A stretch of 56,462 nucleotides of DNA from IMG/VR virus record IMGVR_UViG_3300012357_000006, positions 1-56,462 of that record; one strand, 5' to 3'. A program made the position numbers and the translations under genes. The notes under the pieces were generated by a model. It saw only the letters and a program-made list of their open reading frames with translations, was not told the DNA's origin and searched no databases. This document shows, piece by piece, positions 1 to 6,556 of the stretch; position 1 is the first letter of the stretch; every line of letters begins with the position of its first letter. The DNA comes from a virus.

Positions 1-2
1 AA

Positions 3-434
3 TATGGAGCCGGAGCGCTGCGCCAGATTGAACATTATGTACGCGAAGGCACCCGTCATGCGCAGACAGGCAAACTTCTTTTTATCGATAAGGAAGGATT
101 CGTCCACGAATATCAAGTCGCTGTCATTAACGGGCTAAACACCAATTTTAGCGAACTTGGCGGAGAACTTGCGGACTGGCCCGGCATAGATGTTGCAATC
201 GGATGGTTCGAACGTGAAGACGGACTTATTCAATTTGGATTGCGAGCCCATAAGGGTGTTGATGCAAGTAAATTAGCTCAAGCAAAAGGTGGAGGCGGTC
301 ATCAAAAAGCAGCCGGATTCCAATTGAGTATTGAGGAAGGTCGAGCACTAATTGATGCAATCCTTGGCCGGACAATTTTTTCAAGCGGGAATTCCGATAG
401 AGTATTTTTTGCGCCGATGAAATTTAGTGCTTGA
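3..434 (+). CDS. DHH-family phosphoesterase, C-terminal DHHA1 part (5' partial)
   Basis: The reading frame is open from the first bases of the window to TGA at 434, so the start lies upstream. The translated end shows the DHHA1 signature GGGGHQKAAGF (about 292-324), preceded by a stretch that matches the usual approach to this motif (NTNFSELGGELAD, then GLRAHKGVDASKLAQ). In DHH/DHHA1 proteins such as NrnA-type nucleases and pyrophosphatases, this domain binds the substrate while the upstream DHH domain holds the metals. The DHH half is outside the window, so the substrate (short oligonucleotide, cyclic dinucleotide or other) cannot be judged. It is followed at once by a promoter, so it looks like the last gene of an upstream unit. 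Confidence 0.75.
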   Translation, partial: YGAGALRQIEHYVREGTRHAQTGKLLFIDKEGFVHEYQVAVINGLNTNFSELGGELADWPGIDVAIGWFEREDGLIQFGLRAHKGVDASKLAQAKGGGGHQKAAGFQLSIEEGRALIDAILGRTIFSSGNSDRVFFAPMKFSA

Positions 435-460
435 CAAACTAGTAGGAACCCTAGTAGGAT
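431..460 (+). promoter_or_regulatory. Sigma70-type promoter, predicted leaderless start of the 467 gene
   Basis: A perfect -35 box TTGACA (431-436) is followed by an 18-base spacer and TAGGAT (455-460). The ATG of the next gene begins 7 bases after the last -10 base, so the expected transcription start falls on or within a base of the start codon. There is no Shine-Dalgarno sequence before the ATG, which fits a leaderless mRNA. The integrase promoter at 13114-13142 has the same -10 box and the same 6-base gap to its ATG. Confidence 0.7.
439..459 (+). repeat. Direct repeat CTAGTAGGA inside the promoter
   Basis: CTAGTAGGA occurs at 439-447 and again at 451-459, a 12-base period, filling the spacer and most of the -10 box. 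This placement suggests an operator, but no regulator can be assigned from the sequence. Confidence 0.55.
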
Positions 461-466
461 CAGCCC

Positions 467-775
467 ATGTCAAAACTCCATATCGAGATCGGAACAAACG
501 GCGCAATCATGACAGTAAGTGAAATGCGCCGAAAAGTTGCTTCGGCCATTCGGGCAATACCCGGCAACACCATCATGACTTTTGCTTTCTGGCTGACTAT
601 ACCAGGCTTTGCCAGCAATAACATCGAAATTTCCGAACACTCTGGGCACATTAGTGCTGCGGAATTACGCAAACTGATCGCTCGTACCGTGGCCCCTCTT
701 TACGGACCCAATTCAGTTCAATTCGGCTTCCATACGGCATACGAAAGGAAACCAAATGGACACGACCGGAATTGA
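467..775 (+). CDS. Hypothetical protein, 102 aa
   Basis: I do not recognise this protein. It is the first gene after the promoter at 431-460 and probably starts a leaderless transcript, since no ribosome-binding site precedes the ATG. The sequence is a plain soluble alpha/beta mix with no signal peptide or membrane segment, and no Cys/His clusters. It overlaps the next gene by 20 bases, so the two are probably translated together. Being first in the unit and separately promoted makes an early function plausible, but nothing in the sequence defines it. Confidence 0.6.
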   Translation: MSKLHIEIGTNGAIMTVSEMRRKVASAIRAIPGNTIMTFAFWLTIPGFASNNIEISEHSGHISAAELRKLIARTVAPLYGPNSVQFGFHTAYERKPNGHDRN

Positions 776-1010
776 GGCGCAATTGATGGCCGAAGCCGAG
801 GAACAGGCGATCCTCAATCTGCATACACTCGGGAACTGGGAGAATTTTTGTGGTGGTGCTATTCGAATTGCGTGCTGCATTACTTGCAAGCGTCACGTTC
901 GGATTGAAGTTTTTCCGAACGGAAATGACGAATTCAAAAATCAAGTGTATCAGACTGAAATTCGCGGCCCCGCTGTCACTATGGAATGTGGCGGCAGAAA
1001 GGTAAACTAA
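756..1010 (+). CDS. Hypothetical protein with a Cys cluster, 84 aa
   Basis: The start at 756 is backed by AAGGAAAC a few bases upstream. The middle carries CGG, then ACCITCKRH, a CC-x2-C-K-x-H pattern that could hold a metal, and ends in ECGG. The family is not recognised. It overlaps the gene before it by 20 bases and shares one base with the next gene (TAATG at 1008-1012), so translation is likely coupled on both sides. Confidence 0.6.
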   Translation: MDTTGIEAQLMAEAEEQAILNLHTLGNWENFCGGAIRIACCITCKRHVRIEVFPNGNDEFKNQVYQTEIRGPAVTMECGGRKVN

Positions 1011-1258
1011 TGGCATCAATTGCTAATCCATTGAGGTATCGCGGCGTTTTCGATTATCCCCACAATCAAAGCGCCAATCTACTCGACTCCACGGCCCCTT
1101 CAACATCTCTTCATGTTGTACGTTTTCTGGGGTGGACGGGCCGAGGCAAGCATACTCGATATACTGGGAAGCCTATGCCGGGAAGTGTTCTCAATCAAAA
1201 AGCAGCCTGGATGGCTGAGTGGCTGCGGAAAGGTCAGTATGCGGGACGAGAGCAATAA
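1010..1258 (+). CDS. Hypothetical protein, 82 aa
   Basis: I place the start at 1010, where the ATG overlaps the previous stop (TAATG) and GAAAGG lies just upstream; an ATG at 986 is in frame but has no ribosome site. The protein is rich in Arg, Gly and Trp, including WTGRGKHTRYTG, and ends in a basic stretch. No known domain is visible. It is part of the coupled chain from 467 to about 2812. Confidence 0.55.
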   Translation: MASIANPLRYRGVFDYPHNQSANLLDSTAPSTSLHVVRFLGWTGRGKHTRYTGKPMPGSVLNQKAAWMAEWLRKGQYAGREQ

Positions 1259-1388
1259 AAAACAAAAGAAACGCCCGTACGAACGTAAGAACGAGCAGAG
1301 CGCCGCGCAGCAACAGGAAGATCGGCACAAGAAAAATACCAAGAGACCAAAACAGACCTTCGTGATTGGACAAGGATGGATACGATAA
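1239..1388 (+). CDS. Small Lys/Arg-rich protein, 49 aa
   Basis: This short gene begins at ATG 1239 after GGAAAGG and overlaps the previous gene by 20 bases. Its stop overlaps the RNA ligase ATG (TAATG at 1386-1390). The first two thirds are almost only charged and Gln residues (Lys, Arg, Asp, Glu, Gln), typical of a disordered nucleic-acid-binding peptide; the end is more ordered (QTFVIGQGW). The exact overlaps at both ends are the main reason to accept it. Function unknown. Confidence 0.5.
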   Translation: MRDESNKKQKKRPYERKNEQSAAQQQEDRHKKNTKRPKQTFVIGQGWIR

Positions 1389-1951
1389 TGGATTTGGAAG
1401 TACCGAAGTTTGAACCCATGCCGAAAATCGGTCGGCTCAGCCGAGACTGTACGGTCACGGAGAAAATTGACGGCACCAACTCCAGTATCTATATTGGCGA
1501 ACAAATCGCAGGCAGAGCCGGAGACGGCCTCTTTCTTACAGGTTCGCGGACCCGTTGGATCACGCCGACTGACGACAATTATGGGTTCTCTCGATGGGCG
1601 CACGAGCACAAAGAAGAACTCCTTCAACTCGGCCCCGGTCATCATTTTGGAGAATGGTGGGGCGCTGGTATCCAACGCCGGTATGGACTGATTGAAAAGA
1701 GATTTAGTCTTTTCAATACCGGCCGATGGAACAATAACAACTATCCGGCATGCTGTCATGTTGTGCCGGTTCTATATGAGGGACTTTTTGATTCCTCAGT
1801 TATAACAATGATACTTAATGAACTGAAAGAAGGCGGTTCTCATGCTGTGCCGGGCTTTGCCAAACCGGAAGGAATTGTAATCTACCATCACAGCACAAAA
1901 CAGTTGTTCAAAAAGACAATCGAAAAAGATGAGAAAGGGAAGGGTGAATAA
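1388..1951 (+). CDS. RNA ligase, T4 Rnl2-like nucleotidyltransferase
   Basis: The 187-residue protein carries the set of motifs of the ATP-dependent RNA ligase family. Motif I is EKIDGTN with Lys26 as the AMP-accepting lysine; motif Ia is around GSRTRWI; motif III is HFGEWWG; a IIIa-like RFSLFN follows; motif IV is EGIVIY and motif V is LFKKTIE. Such enzymes seal 3'-OH/5'-phosphate RNA ends. It is shorter than T4 Rnl2 (334 aa) and seems to be little more than the catalytic domain. I chose ATG 1388, which overlaps the previous stop and has AAGGA at proper distance; ATG 1376 sits on top of that AAGGA. A P-loop kinase-like protein follows after one gene. Confidence 0.85.
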   Translation: MDLEVPKFEPMPKIGRLSRDCTVTEKIDGTNSSIYIGEQIAGRAGDGLFLTGSRTRWITPTDDNYGFSRWAHEHKEELLQLGPGHHFGEWWGAGIQRRYGLIEKRFSLFNTGRWNNNNYPACCHVVPVLYEGLFDSSVITMILNELKEGGSHAVPGFAKPEGIVIYHHSTKQLFKKTIEKDEKGKGE

Positions 1952-2265
1952 TGGCTGAACTAAGCAAGACCGCCCGAGCAAGTATGGGAAAGGTTAAGAA
2001 AGAAATCCATGTTGAAACAACGGAGGAAGCGATCAAGGCAATTCGAGACAATCGCGTCGCCGGACTGTTCATCGGTGACATGAGCCGGGTCGATAAACTC
2101 TTGGCGGCATATGACCAAGAACATGATGCTGTTCTTACCCTTGGGCCAGCATGTGCTGGATTATTGAAGCGTGCAGAGGCTGCTGAGGCTTTGGCGGCTA
2201 TGAGAGTGCCAGAACATCAACACGAACTGGACCGTATGGCCGATGAAGGATGCCCACATGCCTGA
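1951..2265 (+). CDS. Hypothetical protein, 104 aa
   Basis: Starts at a TAATG overlap with the RNA ligase stop and runs into the next gene's start, so it sits in the ligase/kinase operon. The sequence is mostly helical, Ala/Glu-rich, with TTEEAIKAIRDNRVAGLF in the middle and two His near the end. No family is recognised. The position between an RNA ligase and a P-loop kinase-like protein makes a helper role possible, but that is only inferred from context. Confidence 0.6.
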   Translation: MAELSKTARASMGKVKKEIHVETTEEAIKAIRDNRVAGLFIGDMSRVDKLLAAYDQEHDAVLTLGPACAGLLKRAEAAEALAAMRVPEHQHELDRMADEGCPHA

Positions 2266-2812
2266 TCAGCAATTCTTTAATAAACAACTTCGCATCAATT
2301 TCTTTGGCGCTCCCGGCCGTGGCAAATCCAATATGGCTTCATGGATTCACTCGCAATTGCGTTTTGAGCATTTCAATGCGGAGTTAGCGCAAGAATGGGT
2401 GAAAGGATGGACTCTGGAACACCGGCCAATTCAACAGTTCGATCAGATTTACATTTTCGGCAAGCAGCATCATATAGAGTACGAACTTCTGAAAGCAGGT
2501 GTGAAGAACATTGTGACCGATTCTCCAATCTGGCTCAGTGTCTTCTATGCACCGCATGATCTAAAGCGCGGCATCGCTGAACTGATTCGAGAATATGAGC
2601 AAGACTATCCGGCTCTAAACATTCTGCTTTTGAAGGATAAAGACGCGATATATGAACGAGAGGGCCGCTACCAGAATGAGAGTGATGCTCAGGAACTCGA
2701 AAACAAGATGATTCATTTTATGATCGATGTTTTTGGGGATAGTCACAAAGTTTTTCGGTTCAGTCAGAAAGAAGAAATCAGGCAAGCGGTGCTTGCGACC
2801 GCAATCAAATAG
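2258..2812 (+). CDS. P-loop NTPase, small kinase-like (AAA_28 type)
   Basis: The 184-residue protein has a clear Walker A motif, FFGAPGRGKS, near residue 15, followed by a helix, then IYIFGKQHH and VTDSPIWLS, the latter at the place of the DSP/DRS substrate motif in nucleotide kinases. A basic REGRYQ segment lies where a lid would be. Similar phage proteins are usually listed as thymidylate-kinase-like or AAA_28 P-loop proteins. The start at 2258 is preferred because AAGGA lies 11 bases before the ATG; an in-frame ATG at 2243 has none. Substrate is unknown: a nucleotide, or the 5'-OH end of RNA, would both fit the neighbouring RNA ligase. Confidence 0.7.
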   Translation: MPDQQFFNKQLRINFFGAPGRGKSNMASWIHSQLRFEHFNAELAQEWVKGWTLEHRPIQQFDQIYIFGKQHHIEYELLKAGVKNIVTDSPIWLSVFYAPHDLKRGIAELIREYEQDYPALNILLLKDKDAIYEREGRYQNESDAQELENKMIHFMIDVFGDSHKVFRFSQKEEIRQAVLATAIK

Positions 2813-2822
2813 GGAGAACACA

Positions 2823-4031
2823 ATGAGAAAGTACATTCTCGCCGTTCTGTTTACGGCAATCTTGTTCGCGACCCAAGCAGTATGCGTGGCGGCACAAGAT
2901 CAGGGCGAACAAATCCCGGAAGTACCTCAGACAGAAGTAAAAACGAAAGCCCAACCTTTTCTCGGGGAATTCAATGCCGTCGCATGCGACTCGCGTGTAG
3001 AGCGTCCGTATGGGCTTAAATTTAACATCCGTATCGATTCGATCCCTGACCCGGATGCGGGAAAAGATGCCGTGAAACTGGCTCCCGTGTTTCGCATGTT
3101 GGCTATCGAGCCGGTCGATAACCCGCCTGCTCAGATCAAGCCCTTTGATTTTCAAACACTCGGATTTATTGACGATGGACACGAAGTAATTCTTGTCATT
3201 ACGAATCCGAATTTATACATCCAGGTAGAGCCGAGTATACCTGCGGAGCACGCGATGTCAACAACCCTTGAGGGTCTCGTTATGATTTATCTCGACGGGA
3301 CGCGATTTGCCTTGTATGCCATTCGGGCAGGTGATGACCCAAACCCAAAGGTAGACCCATGGCTATATGTCAAGCCGCTTTCATTACTCTGTCCAGTTGT
3401 CGAGAAAGATGATCAGAATGAGGCTCGGCTTCAGCGCGCTTCCTTTGCAGTCGGAGACAATGACGCGACTCCCGAAGAGATCGATGCAGCCGACAAAGAG
3501 CTAGACGACTTTGCAAGGGCGCATGATACGAAAATCGACTGGGCTGTATTCGGTCGTGAAGAAGTAGGAGGACCTTGGTTTGCTCGATTCTATTATTTTG
3601 GCCCCGCTCACAGTACAGAAGTTATTGGCTGGAATAATGAAGGCTATCCAAAGCCGCTGATGGCTGTAAAGGCTCTCGAACACAATTTTCTGACGAATCC
3701 AAAAGGAAAGGATGAAATGTTTCAGGATGAGCCCAAAGTAAAGAACGCGCTATTTACTCCCGAGACCAGTGCGGAATTTGAAGCAGCCATGAATGAATTA
3801 AATTCGTTCGCAGCGGATCATGCTCTGATCGGCGCATATCGTAATGGCTCTAAAGAGGGCACGTATGATGTCGCGCTGTTTCTCACTGACGATAATGGCA
3901 ACGCAGCCGGTGACGGCCCGAAATGGGTTGTTTATGATGCTACGACGATGACAGATGGTGTCAAGCAAATCGAATCTGATTACAAGACATACCCGGACGG
4001 TCACGATATTGGAGAAGGTAACAAGGTCTAA
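2823..4031 (+). CDS. Secreted or periplasmic protein of unknown function, 402 aa
   Basis: The N-terminus is a classical signal peptide: MRKY, a hydrophobic core ILAVLFTAILFATQAV, and a likely cleavage site after CVAAQ (about residue 25). GGGAGAA lies just upstream of the ATG. The mature part is acidic, soluble and without membrane segments or recognised motifs; two segments (DDFARAHDTKIDWAVFGR and NSFAADHALIGAYRN, around residues 230-250 and 325-345) look alike, suggesting an internal duplication. A long secreted protein in a block of small early genes is unusual; it could act at the cell envelope, for instance in exclusion of other phages, but that is a guess. Confidence 0.65.
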   Translation: MRKYILAVLFTAILFATQAVCVAAQDQGEQIPEVPQTEVKTKAQPFLGEFNAVACDSRVERPYGLKFNIRIDSIPDPDAGKDAVKLAPVFRMLAIEPVDNPPAQIKPFDFQTLGFIDDGHEVILVITNPNLYIQVEPSIPAEHAMSTTLEGLVMIYLDGTRFALYAIRAGDDPNPKVDPWLYVKPLSLLCPVVEKDDQNEARLQRASFAVGDNDATPEEIDAADKELDDFARAHDTKIDWAVFGREEVGGPWFARFYYFGPAHSTEVIGWNNEGYPKPLMAVKALEHNFLTNPKGKDEMFQDEPKVKNALFTPETSAEFEAAMNELNSFAADHALIGAYRNGSKEGTYDVALFLTDDNGNAAGDGPKWVVYDATTMTDGVKQIESDYKTYPDGHDIGEGNKV

Positions 4032-4195
4032 TGAAACGGCTCTGCGTATTCTACAAGCATGCGGCATTGTATGTAGGCAAACGTATTGACTGGATTGTCT
4101 GCAAGCAGTGCCGCAAAGCACTTGACAAAGGAATCCTTCCATTGGTACTATTAGTTGAAGGGTGCCCCAAGAAAGGAAACCATCGTGGCAAATAG
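4031..4195 (+). CDS. Small Cys-containing protein, 54 aa
   Basis: ATG 4031 overlaps the stop of the secreted-protein gene (TAATG) and the frame runs to TAG at 4195, overlapping the DNA ligase start by 11 bases. The peptide has Cys at positions 5, 24, 27 and 45, with a CKQC pair in the middle, so it may be a tiny zinc-binding protein. The promoter for the ligase lies inside it. Function unknown. Confidence 0.45.
   Translation: MKRLCVFYKHAALYVGKRIDWIVCKQCRKALDKGILPLVLLVEGCPKKGNHRGK
4122..4151 (+). promoter_or_regulatory. Sigma70-type promoter before the DNA ligase remnant
   Basis: TTGACA at 4122-4127, an 18-base spacer and TACTAT at 4146-4151. The predicted start is near 4158, giving a leader of roughly 27 bases before the GTG at 4185, with GAAAGGA inside it as the ribosome site. 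It lies within the preceding 54-residue gene. Confidence 0.6.
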
Positions 4196-4727
4196 CAACG
4201 TTAAAGTTAAGCCGATGTTGGCCGCAACGGCTGAAGCCGAAGAAGGACAAGCACCGAAAGTTTCGTTTCCCATACTTGTTTCTCCGAAGTTGGACGGCAT
4301 CCGGGCTTTGAGAATGAACGGACAACTGGTGTCCCGCACTCTCAAACCAATTCCGAGTCCGCGAGCCCAAGAGATAACAGCACATTTGCCTGACGGCGTA
4401 GATGGAGAACTGATTGTTGGCAGGCCGAATCATGACCCTTATCGCCGAACTGTTTCTGCTGTCATGACTGAGAATGATAATACATTGGATAGTATGGTGC
4501 CGACCGGAATGCTCGGTGGGTTCCATGTCAAGGATGTCAAGACAGGAGTTGAATTTGATGTCAGTTCTTCTACTATCCCAGTGATCGAACGACCGGCATT
4601 GTGGCGACAACGCAAGAGCCTGGAAGGTCGTATCCTGGTATACAAATACTTTCCGACTGGCAGTAAAGATCGCCCACGCTTTCCAATTTTTAAGGGCTGG
4701 CGTTCGAAAGAGGATATCAGTGCTTAG
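4185..4727 (+). CDS. ATP-dependent DNA ligase, internally deleted (180 aa)
   Basis: The N-terminal part has ligase motif I, SPKLDGIR with Lys35, a motif Ia-like LVSRT, and motif III, VDGELIVG (about 72-79), followed by RTVSAVMTEND. In phage ligases this point leads into about 100 more residues with motifs IIIa, IV and V. Here the sequence jumps straight to the OB-fold: GGFHVKDVKTGVEF, then LEGRILVYKYFP and RFPIFKGWR, the usual C-terminus. No stop or frame break marks the junction (about residues 104-112). T7 ligase has 359 residues; this has 180. It probably cannot complete the ligation cycle and may be a remnant or a DNA-binding decoy. GTG 4185 is preferred over TTG 4155 because of GAAAGGA upstream. 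Confidence 0.8.
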   Translation: MANSNVKVKPMLAATAEAEEGQAPKVSFPILVSPKLDGIRALRMNGQLVSRTLKPIPSPRAQEITAHLPDGVDGELIVGRPNHDPYRRTVSAVMTENDNTLDSMVPTGMLGGFHVKDVKTGVEFDVSSSTIPVIERPALWRQRKSLEGRILVYKYFPTGSKDRPRFPIFKGWRSKEDISA

Positions 4728-4875
4728 AGAAATGTTGATCGGCTTTTGTCAGGGGGCCGGATTCTTTGGGCTCAGCATACTAGCCTGGGCCATCTGGAAG
4801 ATAACGCATAGTCGAATTGCGCACAAACTTGAGAACGAGCACTGGTTTCATTCGGTCGGAGAATTTTTCAAATGA
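4720..4875 (+). CDS. Small single-pass membrane protein, 51 aa
   Basis: GTG 4720, preceded by AGAGGA at good distance, overlaps the ligase end and runs to TGA at 4875, overlapping the next ATG (ATGA). Residues of about 5-24 (MLIGFCQGAGFFGLSILAWA) form one hydrophobic segment, followed by a basic/His-rich tail. The place just ahead of the HNH gene and endolysin makes a lysis accessory role possible; no holin family is recognised. Confidence 0.5.
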   Translation: MLREMLIGFCQGAGFFGLSILAWAIWKITHSRIAHKLENEHWFHSVGEFFK

Positions 4876-5309
4876 GTATTCGATATTCACCGCGACCAGA
4901 ACATAAGATGACTCCTGAATACACGGCGTACATCAATGCGAAGCGTCGCTGTTCCTGCAATCCTGAAGATAAAGACTATCTAGACTACGCGGGGAGAGGA
5001 ATCAAATTTTTATTTAAGAATTTTGATCAATTTTATGCTGAATTAGGAACAAAACCACTTGCAGAAATGTTGCTCGACCGCATCAATAACAATGGCAACT
5101 ACGAACCGGGAAATGTTCGTTGGGCTACACCAAGTAAATCGAACGAAAATAAGAGGCTGACGGATAGTCGCATAGCGCATCTGGCTAATATAAGTTCCTT
5201 GGGCGCAGCCGTAGCCCGAAATAGTGGACAAACTGCAACTATTGCTCATATTCGTTGGCACGTAAATCGCGGAATTATAAAGGATGGGTGTAGATTATGC
5301 CAAAAATGA
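4872..5309 (+). CDS. HNH-type (homing-like) endonuclease or related DNA-binding protein, 145 aa
   Basis: The layout is typical of small phage HNH-like proteins: an N-terminal YTAYINAKRRCSCNPED segment, then YAGRGIKF, then the core LLDRINNNGNYEPGNVRWAT, followed by a short basic stretch. The LDRI-x-N-x-G-x-Y-x-P-x-N-V-R-W-AT signature is shared with free-standing endonucleases found scattered in phages; the C-terminal third looks like an extra helix-turn-helix. It begins at an ATGA overlap and overlaps the endolysin start by 13 bases, so it was fitted neatly between two lysis-region genes. Whether it still cuts DNA cannot be told. Confidence 0.7.
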   Translation: MSIRYSPRPEHKMTPEYTAYINAKRRCSCNPEDKDYLDYAGRGIKFLFKNFDQFYAELGTKPLAEMLLDRINNNGNYEPGNVRWATPSKSNENKRLTDSRIAHLANISSLGAAVARNSGQTATIAHIRWHVNRGIIKDGCRLCQK

Positions 5310-5731
5310 CATATTCGCAGGAAGGGATTGCTTTAACTGAGAATTTTGAAGGGTGCCGATTGCTTGCCTATCGTGATCAGGTTGGACGGCTAACAATTGG
5401 TTTCGGACATACAATCGGTGTAAAGGAGGGTGACAGTTGTACGCCGCAACAGGCCGAGGCTCTACTCACGGCTGACATTGCCTGGGCCGTGGCATTCGTA
5501 AACCATATCGTGAAGGTGATATTGACGCAGGGAGAATTCGATGCCCTGGTTGACTTCACATTCAATCTTGGTAGTGGAAATCTTCAGTCGAGTACGTTAC
5601 TGAAATTAGTTGATGAAGGACAGTTCGAAACAGCCGCCAAAGAATTCGAGAAGTGGGACCTCGCTGGCGGTAAAGTTGTCGCCGGGCTGCTGCGCCGCCG
5701 TCAAGCCGAAGAACAGGAGTTTCAATCATGA
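5297..5731 (+). CDS. Endolysin, GH24 lysozyme (muramidase)
   Basis: The 144-residue protein has the complete GH24 catalytic pattern: Glu18 in ENFEG, Asp27 in YRDQ and Thr33 in TIGFGHT, with the family's exact 8- and 5-residue spacings. Further on, FDALVDFTFNLGSG and GLLRRRQAEEQEF are the usual late motifs. It cuts the glycan bond between MurNAc and GlcNAc. There is no signal or anchor sequence, so release should need a holin; the best holin candidate lies far away at 51721-51918. The length is normal for the lambdoid/T4-like subfamily. Confidence 0.93.
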   Translation: MPKMTYSQEGIALTENFEGCRLLAYRDQVGRLTIGFGHTIGVKEGDSCTPQQAEALLTADIAWAVAFVNHIVKVILTQGEFDALVDFTFNLGSGNLQSSTLLKLVDEGQFETAAKEFEKWDLAGGKVVAGLLRRRQAEEQEFQS

Positions 5732-5964
5732 GACATTTTATAAAAGACAATGATGTCTTGTTTCTAATTGGAATAAAAGACCAGTCATTAACGCCATTTG
5801 ATCCTGCGGGTGAACTTGCAGGTGTTGCTCAAACTTTTCGCGTTATCATTGAAGTAGGGCCTAAACCGATTCTTGTTCTTATTCCTCTCGGCGATCCCAA
5901 AAACATTACGAATAAGATGATGAAAAGTTTTCACGGTACGCCCTGCGGGAGTGTCAATCCATGA
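5728..5964 (+). CDS. Hypothetical protein, 78 aa
   Basis: Starts at an ATGA overlap with the endolysin stop and ends at an ATGA overlap with the NADAR gene, so it is translated as part of the same chain. Residues of about 36-53 (TFRVIIEVGPKPILVLIPLG) are hydrophobic but look more like buried beta strands than a membrane helix. No family is recognised. The endolysin-adjacent position does not by itself point to lysis. Confidence 0.6.
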   Translation: MRHFIKDNDVLFLIGIKDQSLTPFDPAGELAGVAQTFRVIIEVGPKPILVLIPLGDPKNITNKMMKSFHGTPCGSVNP

Positions 5965-6386
5965 TAAATGGATTTTACGGGCAATACGAATTTTTATCAA
6001 ACTTCTATTGCTGGCCGATTGTGTGGAAAGGAATGGTGCTTCCTTCGGCTGAGCATGTCTACCAGTCGGAAAAGACAACGGATGATTCAGAACGAGAAGC
6101 TATTTATTGTTCGATTACTCCGGCTAAAGCAAAGCATTTCGGGAGTCCCAAAAAACTGAAACATCTTAAACCTGATTGGAGCACCATCAAAGAAACAGTC
6201 ATGCTTGAAGTTTTACGAGCGAAATTTTCTGATCCCGAGTTGAAAACTCTACTACTTAAAACCGATAATGAACGATTGATTGAGAAAAACTGGTGGGGTG
6301 ATACATACTGGGGCGTTTACAACGGATATGGAAAAAATCGGCTCGGAGAACTCTTGATGAAGGTCAGAGAGGAGTTTCGATCATGA
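5961..6386 (+). CDS. NADAR (YbiA/RibX-like) family protein
   Basis: The 141 residues match the NADAR fold from end to end: FYGQYEFLSNFY at the start, then MVLPSAEHVYQSEKT with the conserved SxEHxYQ, then a Lys/Asp-rich middle with VMLEVLRAKFSD, and NWWGDTYWGVYNGYGKNRLGELLMKVR at the C-terminus. Family members are N-glycosidases acting on riboflavin intermediates or on ADP-ribosylated substrates; some NADAR enzymes remove ADP-ribose from guanine bases in DNA and are linked to toxin or phage-defence systems. In a phage genome, with no riboflavin genes around, a counter-defence role against ADP-ribosylation is a reasonable inference. Confidence 0.88.
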   Translation: MINGFYGQYEFLSNFYCWPIVWKGMVLPSAEHVYQSEKTTDDSEREAIYCSITPAKAKHFGSPKKLKHLKPDWSTIKETVMLEVLRAKFSDPELKTLLLKTDNERLIEKNWWGDTYWGVYNGYGKNRLGELLMKVREEFRS

Positions 6387-6556
6387 TCGATGAATCAATA
6401 GAACTAACGCGAGTAAAGGCCGAATTGACTGCTCTAAAAGCGGACGCCGAACAATTGGCAAGTCTAGCGAATGCCTACGCCGGGAACCTGGATTTGCTGA
6501 AACAGATGCAGGAACAGGCTCGTCGTGTTCTTGTGGCGACGCGGAGGAAAGAATGA
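6383..6556 (+). CDS. Short coiled-coil protein, 57 aa
   Basis: ATG 6383 overlaps the NADAR stop (ATGA) and the stop overlaps the next ATG (ATGA at 6553). The sequence is a continuous amphipathic helix, with heptad-like Leu/Val/Ala spacing through residues 7-50 and many Glu, Lys and Gln. No catalytic motif. It may be a small oligomerising or adaptor protein. Too short for most gene finders, but the exact overlaps on both sides support it. Confidence 0.6.
   Translation: MIDESIELTRVKAELTALKADAEQLASLANAYAGNLDLLKQMQEQARRVLVATRRKE

Noticed and set aside
4155-4184. TTG 4155 as ligase start
   Set aside because: It would lie at or just before the predicted transcription start of the promoter at 4122-4151 and has no ribosome site, whereas GTG 4185 has GAAAGGA.
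3798-4610. 270-residue minus-strand frame
   Set aside because: It is antisense to the secreted-protein and ligase genes, has no ribosome site and its sequence shows no domain.
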